From Micromonospora echinaurantiaca (GTDB lineage: Bacteria; Actinomycetota; Actinomycetes; Mycobacteriales; Micromonosporaceae), in the NCBI RefSeq assembly GCF_900090235.1, contig NZ_LT607750.1, forward strand, positions 3,050,501 through 3,114,500: a stretch of DNA of 64,000 bases, written 5' to 3'. The notes beneath the pieces are model-generated. The model did no database searches. It worked only from the letters and a program-made list of their open reading frames with translations, and was not told where the DNA came from. The stretch's first letter is position 1. Every line of letters begins with the position of its first letter. Positions 52,015-60,238 of the stretch are shown piece after piece. Position numbers and translations under genes: made by a program.

Positions 52015-54140
52015 TCGACGCTCTCCTCGTCGGAGTCCTCGGTTTCGCGCAGGATCGCCCGAGCGAGCGAGACCAGCGACCCCTCGTTGCCGAGGAACCA
52101 CCGGTGCGGGCCCTGCACGGCGACGGGCGCACCGTTCCACTCCGCCAGCGCATACATCCGCATGACCAGACCGCTCGGGGTGTACCGCTTGCCGTCAGCA
52201 GCCCACACCAACGGTCGCGACCTGCTGTTCACCCAGGTCGCCGTGCCCCTCCGGCCGTCCTCGGCCAGCCACGCGGACAGGGCCTGCCGCTCGGGCTCCG
52301 TAGCCGCCCGAAAGCTGAGGCGGCTGCCCTCCTTGATCCGAGCGGCATCTACCAGGACGTGCACGGAGTTGCGGCGCCGGGTGGTTCGCTGCCGTGGCAC
52401 GGGGAGGTAGTCCGGCCGCAACTCGGGCACGGCTGCGCCCGTCGCGAACGCGGACAGCACGGACCGCACCAGCGGCCGGATACGCTCAGCCGAAGCTAGC
52501 GTCGGCCCGATAAACGAGTTCTGGCCGAACTGCTCGTCGATCTCGGTCACCAGCCATCGAACCGCCTTGCCGACCAGATCGGGAACGCCGTCGAGCACAC
52601 TCTTCCAGTCGTAGGCGACATCATCGATGCCGTCCAGGCCTACCTCCTGAAACACGATATGCGCAACGGTCAGGCTACCCTGCTCCGCGACGGCGGCGGC
52701 GCGGCCCTCAAGCTCCGACTGCATGGCGTGCAGCGAGTCGCGAACCCGGCGCAGCAGTTGAACGGATCGCCAGATCTGTATGGCCGGCGGGCGTTCGCCG
52801 AAGACTCGGGCATAGGCACCCTGGGGACCTTCCTCCCACAGGAGGTCCTCGTTGTTGCGAACACGTTGCGCCAGCCTCGGATCGGCGTGTGCACAAGCCA
52901 GCGCTATCGCGGCCTCGCGGACGGTACAGCCGCTCTCCGGCGAAGGCTCGAACTCGCTCCTCCTGATTGTGTAGGTCAGCCCGAGGGTCAGCGAGAACTC
53001 CTCCCGGATCGCGAGCTGCACCTCGTCGAGCGCTACAAAGTCTCGCCGTTCGATGTGGTTCTGGGTGTTCGTTGCTTTTGTTATCTGGGCGCTGGTCGTT
53101 TCGTCTGCGCTCTCGATGAGCCGGACGCCCACGAGTGCGTCCAGAACGGCATCGCCGCCGTCCTTGACGGCCGCGGCGATCGCCGCGACCGTCTGGGCGC
53201 CGTTGACGACGCTGACGTCGGTCGCCTCGATCGTGGCCGTGCCATAGGGCGAACTCCGACTCTTCGGCGTCAGCCGCAGGCCGTCACACAAGATGGTCAC
53301 GCCGTTGTTTCGATACCAGAACTCGTAGGGCTCCTCGTGCAGGCTCCGTGCGATGTCGGCGTTGACCTGGGTCACCCCAAGCGATTCCCGGATGTTCTTG
53401 CGGAACAAATGGTCGCCGTTTTCCTCGTACCACGAGGCCACTGTGGCTGCTGTGGTGACACCGTTGACCGCCCGCATCGGGGTGCTCAGCTCAAACCAGC
53501 GGTCCATCTCGAAGTTCAGTTTGATCGGCTCCGACTGTGCGGTCTTGCGGACGATATTCCAGACGTCGTTGACGTACAGTACCTCGAAATCGAGGTACTG
53601 TCCGTGGGCGTTGAATTCGTCTCGCAATTCCCCCAACCGCAGCAACACATTGTCGTGCAGCGGCGCTTGACGCATGAGTCCGATAGTCAGCATGATCCGC
53701 GCCTGCGGATCGTCGACGATCGTCGTGATCTGATTGGTGAAGGGAAGGAACTTCGCATTAAACCGGCCGAACTCCCGGCGGTCAATCCGACGCAGCCCGT
53801 CCGCCATTGTCATTACATCGGACTCACCGAAGTTTGCCTCCGCCCGATCGCTCCACTTTGTCTGAATCAGCCAGAGCCGGGGCGCGCCAGCGGCGAACGC
53901 CACGGCGTCAATGCCAAAGTCTTGACCGCCGTCCGTCACCATCGCCGCGGCGCGGTCGTCACCGCTGTCGGTGCGGGTGTTCACGATGGCTGCGGCGAGC
54001 GCCCGAGTGAGGAGGCAACGACGCCGCTGCTGCTCGTCCGGATGCGTGAAGTCGCTGATATCTATGCGATCCTCGAATCTCCGGCGCAGTGAATCGGCGA
54101 TGACTCTCACCTGTCGCGACGCGTCCGTCGGTTGGGACAC
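52011..54140 (-). CDS. AIPR-family abortive infection protein inside the RM operon
   Basis: 709 residues. The N-terminal part (about 60-100) is REase-like: Asp78 in FGIDAVAF and Gln93-x-Lys95 in LIQTKW. The AIPR core follows with FRKNIRESLGVTQVNADIAR and EPYEFWYRNNGVTILCDG, then VNGAQTVAAI. The final 110 residues, with AADGKRYTPSGLVMRMYALA and GPHRWFLGN, resemble a RAMA-type domain known from restriction and methylase proteins. GTG at 54140 follows gggagga; the stop overlaps hsdR by four bases, so the two are coupled. Probable role: nuclease or abortive-infection back-up of the type I system. Confidence 0.85.
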   Translation of the reverse strand: MSQPTDASRQVRVIADSLRRRFEDRIDISDFTHPDEQQRRRCLLTRALAAAIVNTRTDSGDDRAAAMVTDGGQDFGIDAVAFAAGAPRLWLIQTKWSDRAEANFGESDVMTMADGLRRIDRREFGRFNAKFLPFTNQITTIVDDPQARIMLTIGLMRQAPLHDNVLLRLGELRDEFNAHGQYLDFEVLYVNDVWNIVRKTAQSEPIKLNFEMDRWFELSTPMRAVNGVTTAATVASWYEENGDHLFRKNIRESLGVTQVNADIARSLHEEPYEFWYRNNGVTILCDGLRLTPKSRSSPYGTATIEATDVSVVNGAQTVAAIAAAVKDGGDAVLDALVGVRLIESADETTSAQITKATNTQNHIERRDFVALDEVQLAIREEFSLTLGLTYTIRRSEFEPSPESGCTVREAAIALACAHADPRLAQRVRNNEDLLWEEGPQGAYARVFGERPPAIQIWRSVQLLRRVRDSLHAMQSELEGRAAAVAEQGSLTVAHIVFQEVGLDGIDDVAYDWKSVLDGVPDLVGKAVRWLVTEIDEQFGQNSFIGPTLASAERIRPLVRSVLSAFATGAAVPELRPDYLPVPRQRTTRRRNSVHVLVDAARIKEGSRLSFRAATEPERQALSAWLAEDGRRGTATWVNSRSRPLVWAADGKRYTPSGLVMRMYALAEWNGAPVAVQGPHRWFLGNEGSLVSLARAILRETEDSDEESVE

Positions 54141-54226
54141 CCGGTCCTCCCAGCAGTTCAATGGCCTGCGAGTTCGCTATTTCACTTTCGATGATGCCGG
54201 GGCTCAGTTCTTCTCGATGGTTGCAC

Positions 54227-55501
54227 TCATGCCAGGTCGACACCGGACGCCGTCGGCACGTCGATTTGTCCCGTCACGGCCGCTGCAATCAACGCCTTCC
54301 GCCGCTCGGCCAACAACTTGTCCTGCTGCTGCATGAGACTCACCGCTTCGTCAATAGGTTGGACCGCTCGATCGATCTCGGCAACTATCCGTTGCTGCTG
54401 AGAAGGACTTTTCCGAGGAACCGGCATCGCCTTCATCGCGGCAACGTTGAAGTGCGATTGAATGCTGCCGACTGCAAACTCCGCGACCCGCCGCTTGGCG
54501 TAACTTGAATTAAGTAGATACTCCGCGAACTTTGGCACGAGGGACACGCCTGGCCGGACAATCACGAGGTCAATACAGTTCGCGCCATCGAATTCCGAAG
54601 TTACGACCGCTGCAGCGCCTGCTTGGCCGGTACGCACAACCACAAGATCACCGGACCGCAGTCGGGACTTGCGATGAACCAGGTGGCCCTCATGGCTGAT
54701 TCTCACTAGATCTCGGGGGTCGATCTTCCCTGGCCGAACGTTGATGCCACGCAGGGCAGGCACACCGCTCCCATCTACATACCAAGCAGCCGGGGTGACG
54801 ACAATTCCGACCGTCACGGCCTCCACAAGGTGCTTAAGTGGGATAAGGTCCTCACCGTTCTGCTCGGCGCCGATCAGTTGCTCGATCACGCGTTCGCGCT
54901 TCATCATAAGGAGAGAGTGCACACGCGCCCTGGATGCACGCACTTGATCGAGCCGCCCCGTCTGCGCGTCAAGGAAGTCGGCGATGCGCCGCTGCTCCTC
55001 GATCGACGGCACTGGGATTGACGCAGATGCCAGCCGTTCGCCTACAAGCTCAATCTGGTTAGTTGCACCAACAATGAGGGCGGAGTAGATGTAGTGCTGG
55101 AACGGCTCGGAGGAAAGGTAGTAGTAAGCGTATCGGGAATCGAGCACATCCGGCGAGACTCTCACTCGGGTCACATGACCATCAGCCATGGCCGGTCGGC
55201 CGTCGGGAGTTTCCGAAAAGTAGCCCACCCGGCCAAGCGTGCCGCGCCCGGTCGAGTTGAGTAGGACATCACCCTTTCTCAGAAACCCCTTTAGGTTCAA
55301 AGGGTTACCTGCGAAGGCGTGGAAGCGGGCCCGACTCCAGTCAATTCCCTCCGGCTGGTTTGCGGCCTGACTGACCGCCCACACCGGTCCGTCGTCAACA
55401 TACTCCGGAGCAGATCCTCGATTGATAGAAAGGACAGCCCGCTTTAAGGGCAACCATCGCCAGGAAGCCGGTATGCCTAGCCCGGCAAGTCCAACGCTCA
55501 C
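54227..55501 (-). CDS. hsdS: Type I restriction specificity subunit S
   Basis: 424 residues with two target-recognition halves, each ending in a conserved helix: EEQRRIADFLDAQTGRLDQV (about 165-185) and QQQRIVAEIDRAVQPIDEAV near the C-terminus. Sets the DNA sequence recognised by the complex. ATG at 55501 overlaps the hsdM stop by four bases. GC is lower than in hsdM and hsdR, as usual for exchangeable specificity genes. An 86-base gap separates it from the AIPR gene. Confidence 0.94.
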   Translation of the reverse strand: MSVGLAGLGIPASWRWLPLKRAVLSINRGSAPEYVDDGPVWAVSQAANQPEGIDWSRARFHAFAGNPLNLKGFLRKGDVLLNSTGRGTLGRVGYFSETPDGRPAMADGHVTRVRVSPDVLDSRYAYYYLSSEPFQHYIYSALIVGATNQIELVGERLASASIPVPSIEEQRRIADFLDAQTGRLDQVRASRARVHSLLMMKRERVIEQLIGAEQNGEDLIPLKHLVEAVTVGIVVTPAAWYVDGSGVPALRGINVRPGKIDPRDLVRISHEGHLVHRKSRLRSGDLVVVRTGQAGAAAVVTSEFDGANCIDLVIVRPGVSLVPKFAEYLLNSSYAKRRVAEFAVGSIQSHFNVAAMKAMPVPRKSPSQQQRIVAEIDRAVQPIDEAVSLMQQQDKLLAERRKALIAAAVTGQIDVPTASGVDLA

Positions 55502-57459
55502 CTCGTCACCTCGCCGAGCAGTGACTGAATCTCCGCCTCGAGTGCCTTGATCTCTGCGTCGATCTCGGCGAGTGGCCGGGGCGACTGGTAGACGTAGAAG
55601 TGGCGGGTGAACGGAATCTCGTAGCCGATCTTAGTCTTGGTTTCGTCGATCCAACCGTCTGGGACGTGCGGCAGTACCTCGTGCTTCAGGTACACGTGGA
55701 TGTCCTCGTCCAGCGGCACGTTCTCGTTGTCCCGCAGGTCTGCGTCCGCGACCGGCTTGCCCTTGCGGTCGGTCTGCACCTCTCCTTCGGGGTTGCTGAC
55801 CGAGAATGCCTCCCACACCGCCTTCTCCACCGCCGCCGGCAGCTTGCCCAACCCGTTCAGCTTCATGGCGAACTCAGCACGGGTCGCGGACTTCAGTCCG
55901 ATCAGGGACTTCGCCGCCGCCAGCAGCGACTCGCGCTCGGCGTACTTGAGCACCGCCCGGGCCTCTGCGAGCAGCGCAACCGTCTCCTCACTGACCTCGA
56001 ACCGCAGCCGCAATGGGCGCTCGACAGTGATCCGCTGGTAGCCGAAGTCGGTGGTCTTGAAGACCTTTACCCTCGCGTGCTGCGGGTGCTCCGCGTCGTC
56101 CGCGATGGACAATGCTTCAACGTATGTCCGAGTCAGCTCGGCGATGTGCTCGTCGGTGAGCATCTTGCGCTTGTCGCCGAGGCTCTTGCGCATCTTGGTC
56201 CAGTAGTCGCGGCCGTCGAGCAGCACGACCTTGCGCCGCCGGGCCGGCTCCTTGCGGTTGGTGAGGATCCAGAAGTAGGTGAAGATGCCAGTGTTGTAGA
56301 AGAGTTGGTCGGGCAGCGCGACGATGCCCTCCAAGAGGTCGTTCTCCAGGATCCAGCGGCGGATCTCCGACTCCCCCGACCCGGCCGCGCCGGTGAAGAG
56401 CGGCGAGCCATTGAAGACGATGGCCAGCCGGCTCCCGCCGTCCTCGGGACGCTTCATCTTCGAGATCATGTGCTGGAGGAACAGCAGCGAGCCATCGTTG
56501 ATCCGGGGCAGACCGGCGCCGAACCGGCCGGCGTGGCCGCGGGCCGCCTCGTCCTTGATGAACTTCTCAACCTTCTTCCACTCCACGCCGAACGGCGGGT
56601 TGGCAAGCATGTAGTCGAAGCGCTCGCCCTCATGGCCGTCCTGGCTGAACGAGTTGCCGAAGGCGATCTTCGTCGGGTCGCCGCCCTTGAGCATCATGTC
56701 CGACCGACAGATCGCGTACGTCTCGCCGTTGAGCTCCTGCCCGTACACCTCGACGGTGGCGTGCGGGTTGTGGGCCTGGATGTGCTCCTGTGCCTCGGTG
56801 AGCATGCCGCCAGTGCCGCACGCCGGGTCGTAGACCTTGCGGACGATGCCCGGGGTGACCAGGTCGTCCTCGTCAGGAGCGAGCAGCAGGTTGACCATCA
56901 GCTTGACGACCTCGCGCGGGGTGAAGTGCTCACCGGCGGTCTCGTTGCTGATTTCCGAGAAGCGGCGGATCAACTCCTCGAAGACGTAGCCCATCTGGTG
57001 GTTGGAGACGACATCCGGGTGCAGGTCGATGTCGGCGAACTTGGCGACCACCTGGTAAAGCAGCCCGGCTTCGGCGAGGCGGCTGATCTGGGTGTCGAAG
57101 CCGTACTTCTCTAGCACGTCGACGGCGCCGGGCGAGAAGCCGCCGATATACGCCCGCAGGTTGAGCGCGACATGGTCCTGGTCTCCGAGAAGCTTGCGGA
57201 AGGACATCTCGCTGGTGTTGTAGAACGACAGCCCGGCGGTCTTGCGCAGCACCGGGTCCATGTTCTGCACGCCCATGTCGCTGAGCTGCTTGTGCCGGGC
57301 GAGCACCGCGTCCTTCGTCGGCTCCAACACGCAGTCCAGACGACGCAGCACGGTCAGCGGGAGGATCACCCGGCCGTACTCGGAGCGCTTGTAGTCGCCG
57401 CGCAGCAGGTCGGCCACGTCCCAGATGAAGGTCGCGAGTTCTTGGTGCTTGGTGCTCAC
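55498..57459 (-). CDS. hsdM: Type I restriction methylase subunit M
   Basis: 653 residues. N-terminal helical HsdM domain (TKHQELATFIWDVADLLRGD), SAM-binding motif I DPACGTGG at 211-218 and catalytic motif IV NPPF at 287-290 are intact, indicating active N6-adenine methylation. The C-terminal region ends in a helix that docks on HsdS. GTG at 57459 follows aaagga; a longer frame to 57510 has no site. Long insertions (about 420-600) are typical for this HsdM group. Confidence 0.95.
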   Translation of the reverse strand: MSTKHQELATFIWDVADLLRGDYKRSEYGRVILPLTVLRRLDCVLEPTKDAVLARHKQLSDMGVQNMDPVLRKTAGLSFYNTSEMSFRKLLGDQDHVALNLRAYIGGFSPGAVDVLEKYGFDTQISRLAEAGLLYQVVAKFADIDLHPDVVSNHQMGYVFEELIRRFSEISNETAGEHFTPREVVKLMVNLLLAPDEDDLVTPGIVRKVYDPACGTGGMLTEAQEHIQAHNPHATVEVYGQELNGETYAICRSDMMLKGGDPTKIAFGNSFSQDGHEGERFDYMLANPPFGVEWKKVEKFIKDEAARGHAGRFGAGLPRINDGSLLFLQHMISKMKRPEDGGSRLAIVFNGSPLFTGAAGSGESEIRRWILENDLLEGIVALPDQLFYNTGIFTYFWILTNRKEPARRRKVVLLDGRDYWTKMRKSLGDKRKMLTDEHIAELTRTYVEALSIADDAEHPQHARVKVFKTTDFGYQRITVERPLRLRFEVSEETVALLAEARAVLKYAERESLLAAAKSLIGLKSATRAEFAMKLNGLGKLPAAVEKAVWEAFSVSNPEGEVQTDRKGKPVADADLRDNENVPLDEDIHVYLKHEVLPHVPDGWIDETKTKIGYEIPFTRHFYVYQSPRPLAEIDAEIKALEAEIQSLLGEVTR

Positions 57460-57578
57460 CAGGTTCCTTTCGATTGCCTTAAGCCAAGGAGTATGGCCGC
57501 TGGTCTCCAACGTTGCAGTCCCCCACCCGGTGCAGATCAGGGGCCTGTTCCGTCAGTAGGCGCGGGGGTCAGGGCCCC

Positions 57579-59507
57579 TTACTTCGCCGGTCGCTTCCGA
57601 CTCGAGCGCTGATCAGGGTAGAGCGAGCCACGGGCCAGGCCATCGGCGGTGAGCCGGACTAGGTCAGCGCCCAGCGACGCGGCCTGTCGGATAGCCGACT
57701 CGAAGGCGTCGAGGCGCCGGAACGCCTCCCCGTGCGCCCGTTGTTCGTCCAACGGCAGCCGCCGCACCTGCGCCCGCCGGATGTCGAAGCGCAGCGTCCC
57801 GGACAGGCTCGACGCTTGCTTCTCGTTGGCCGAAGTGCGGAGCTGGCCGGCGAGAAACCACGGATCGAGCGCGGCCGGGTTGGGGCGCAGCAGGTAGAGG
57901 TTGCGGCCCAGCAGTGCCCCGTCGGCGGTGACCACCCGAGCCGTGAGCGTCCGGGCGATCATCGGCACCACCACGTCGCCGATGGCAAGCGGGATCTCCT
58001 GACCGAGTCGCTCGTCTGCCTGCCCGGAGGCGTCGACACCGGCCAAGACATCCGGCACGGTGAGCACCGGCGGCCCGCCGGTTGATCCGCCGCCGTCTGG
58101 TGATGAGCCGGCTCGGATCGGGCCGATCAGTTGCAACGCGCCGCCGCGCGCCAGCTCGGCGACCGTGACGACGAGCGGCGTCACCCCGTCTGATGCGGGC
58201 GCGACCTGCGGCATCAGCGCCGGTAGGTCACCGACGATGGCGGCCAGCCGCTCTCGGGTGCGTACCAGATGCTCGCCGGTCTGCTCGACCCCGGCGGCAG
58301 GCTGCCGGCGCGCGGGGGTGAGGTCGACCTCCTCGTCAAGCAGTTCGATGATCGGCACAGCGCGGACGAAGCCGGCCTCTTCCAGGTCGGCGTCCGGCGC
58401 GGCGGTGAAGGCCCGCCAGGCAGCGAGGATCCGCGCGGACAGGTCGGCGATCTCACCCTCGGCGGCGTCGACCAGCAGCGCCCGCGCCGGTGCGGGCGCG
58501 TCCGCGAGCGGCCGCCGCAGCACCCACAGATGCAGCGGTACGCCGTGCGGCGCGGCCACCCCGCTGGGCAGCGCGATGACGGCGCGCAGCGCGCCACTTC
58601 TCAGCAGCTGGGCGCGGATCCGTCGGCCCGCGCGTCGGCCGGCGGCCGCGGGTGGCATCAGCAGGACGGCGTGTCCACCGGGCCGTAGGTGGGCCAGGGT
58701 GTGCTGCACCCAGGCCAGCTCCGGTTCGGTACGCGGCGGGATGCCGTACTCCCAGCGGGGGTCGTAGCCGAGTTCCTCGTGCCCCCAGGTGGTGATGCCG
58801 AACGGCGGGTGACACACCACCGCGTCGACGGTGCGGCCCGCGAAGGCGTCGGCGCGCAGCGAGTCGCCGGGGCACACCTCGCCGGGTACCTCGCGCAGGG
58901 CGAGCCAGAGTCCGGCCAGCTTGGCAAGGTCCTCGTCGAGCTCCTGCCCATAGGCCGAGGTGCAGCCGGCGCGGACGGCGGCCCGCAGCGTGGCGCCGGA
59001 GCCGGTGGCCGGGTCGAGCACGGAGCCGCCACCGACGCCGGCGAGCCCGGCCATCAGGTCGGCCAGCTCGTCGGGGGTGGCAAATGGGCGGCCGGGGCCG
59101 GGTGTGGAGAAGCGTTGCCAGAGCTCGTCGAAGGCGGCCTGCGGTCCGAGTTCCTCGGCGAGCGCCTCGATCTCGGGTCGCAGGTCGGCGACGGGTGTGT
59201 CGAGGCGGCGTGGTCGTTCGCCGCGCTGCCGGGCGAGTAACAGGGCGCCGACGGCGGCGAGTGCGGTCGCCGGACTCGCCGAGACTGCGGCGAGGTGGCG
59301 CCAGAGCCGGTCGGCCCGGGACAGCTCGGGGAGCTTGCCCTGCTTGCGCAGCCACTGCTCAACCTCGGCGAGATCGAACTCCGGGCTGGCACTGGTGCCG
59401 CCCACCGGCGTCGGGAAGTCGGGATGGCGTTTCCGCCAGTTGCTGACGGCGGCGCGACCTACCCCGGCGAGCCGGGCGATCTCCGCTGCCGTGATGGTCG
59501 GGTTCAC
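57579..59507 (-). CDS. HTH-N6-adenine methylase-like protein with altered motif IV
   Basis: 642 residues. An N-terminal HTH (TITAAEIARLAGVGRAAVSN) is followed by a methylase fold with motif I DPATGSGA (165-172). Motif IV reads CHPPFG (His233) where active N6 methylases have Asn or Asp before PPF. The C-terminal 200 residues look like an S-type target-recognition half (LRFDIRRAQVRRLPLDEQRA). GTG at 59507 has cggag at good spacing; GTG 59513 overlaps that site. It is 119 bases upstream of hsdM on the same strand and probably in the same transcription unit. The altered residue may remove catalysis and leave a DNA-binding regulator. Confidence 0.85.
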   Translation of the reverse strand: MNPTITAAEIARLAGVGRAAVSNWRKRHPDFPTPVGGTSASPEFDLAEVEQWLRKQGKLPELSRADRLWRHLAAVSASPATALAAVGALLLARQRGERPRRLDTPVADLRPEIEALAEELGPQAAFDELWQRFSTPGPGRPFATPDELADLMAGLAGVGGGSVLDPATGSGATLRAAVRAGCTSAYGQELDEDLAKLAGLWLALREVPGEVCPGDSLRADAFAGRTVDAVVCHPPFGITTWGHEELGYDPRWEYGIPPRTEPELAWVQHTLAHLRPGGHAVLLMPPAAAGRRAGRRIRAQLLRSGALRAVIALPSGVAAPHGVPLHLWVLRRPLADAPAPARALLVDAAEGEIADLSARILAAWRAFTAAPDADLEEAGFVRAVPIIELLDEEVDLTPARRQPAAGVEQTGEHLVRTRERLAAIVGDLPALMPQVAPASDGVTPLVVTVAELARGGALQLIGPIRAGSSPDGGGSTGGPPVLTVPDVLAGVDASGQADERLGQEIPLAIGDVVVPMIARTLTARVVTADGALLGRNLYLLRPNPAALDPWFLAGQLRTSANEKQASSLSGTLRFDIRRAQVRRLPLDEQRAHGEAFRRLDAFESAIRQAASLGADLVRLTADGLARGSLYPDQRSSRKRPAK

Positions 59508-59612
59508 CTGCACCTCCGAAGTGTGTCACACCCGTCAAGCATCATGTGTGTTGACAGAGTTCACAGACGGTGCTCTCATTGACGCCGCAACGTTCACACC
59601 AGGAGGACAACG

Positions 59613-60146
59613 ATGCGCAAGACCACCACTCTCGCTCTGATCGCCACCGCCGTCGTCGCGCTGGGCTGCGGCTCCGGGGCCACCGACACCGCGAGCAGCT
59701 CGGGCAGCGGCGAGGGTGCCGCCAAGGGTGAGGAGAAGGCCGCGAAGACCGCCAAGATCGGCCAGCCGGCTCGGGACGGGAAGTTCGAGTTCACGGTGAA
59801 GTCGTCGAAGTGCGGCGTCGCCAAGGTCGGCACCGACCTGCTCGGCGAGAAGGCGCAGGGCCAGTTCTGCCTGATCACGATCAACGTGAAGAACATCGGC
59901 AAGGAGGCGCAGATGTTCGACGGAAGCAGCCAGAAGGCGTACGCGGCTGACGGCACCGAGTACTCCTCTGACACCGGCGCCGCGATCTACGCCAACAAGA
60001 ACGCTGAGACGTTCCTCAACGACATCAACCCCGGCAACCAGGTCACCGGCGTGGTGGTCTTCGACATTCCGAAGAAGGCCAAGCTCGCCAAGCTCGAGCT
60101 GCACGACTCGCCGTTCTCCGGCGGCGTCGAGGTCGCGCTCAGCTGA
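59613..60146 (+). CDS. DUF4352-type lipoprotein
   Basis: 177 residues. A lipoprotein signal ends at Cys19 (VALGCGSG), followed by a Ser/Gly/Ala/Lys-rich linker and an immunoglobulin-like beta domain with FCLITINVKNIGKEAQMFDG and VTGVVVFDIP, the DUF4352 pattern. Anchored on the outer face of the membrane. ATG at 59613 follows aggagg. Diverges from the methylase-like gene across 105 bases that include TTGACA and the small palindrome GTGTG-T-CACAC. Ligand unknown. Confidence 0.88.
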   Translation: MRKTTTLALIATAVVALGCGSGATDTASSSGSGEGAAKGEEKAAKTAKIGQPARDGKFEFTVKSSKCGVAKVGTDLLGEKAQGQFCLITINVKNIGKEAQMFDGSSQKAYAADGTEYSSDTGAAIYANKNAETFLNDINPGNQVTGVVVFDIPKKAKLAKLELHDSPFSGGVEVALS

Positions 60147-60151
60147 CCAGC

Positions 60152-60190
60152 TGCGCCGAGGGCGGGCCCCGCGAAGCCCGCCCCGGCGCA
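60152..60190 (+). terminator. GC-rich hairpin after the DUF4352 gene
   Basis: TGCGCCGAGGGCGGGC, an eight-base loop, then GCCCGCCCCGGCGCA: a 15-base stem with one bulged A, six bases after the stop. It suggests that the lipoprotein is mostly transcribed alone. Confidence 0.75.
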
Positions 60191-60238
60191 CCCTCCCCGC
60201 ACAACCGCCATCCCGGCTCTCGACGCGAGGAGACCGAC

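Noticed and set aside
55600..57114. Plus-strand frame of 504 codons
   Set aside because: Antisense to hsdM, whose motifs I and IV are in the minus frame.
57537..57579. Terminator-like repeat AGGGGCC ... GGCCCCT after the methylase-like gene
   Set aside because: The loop is about 25 bases with mismatches; a convincing intrinsic terminator cannot be claimed, and the genes probably form one unit.
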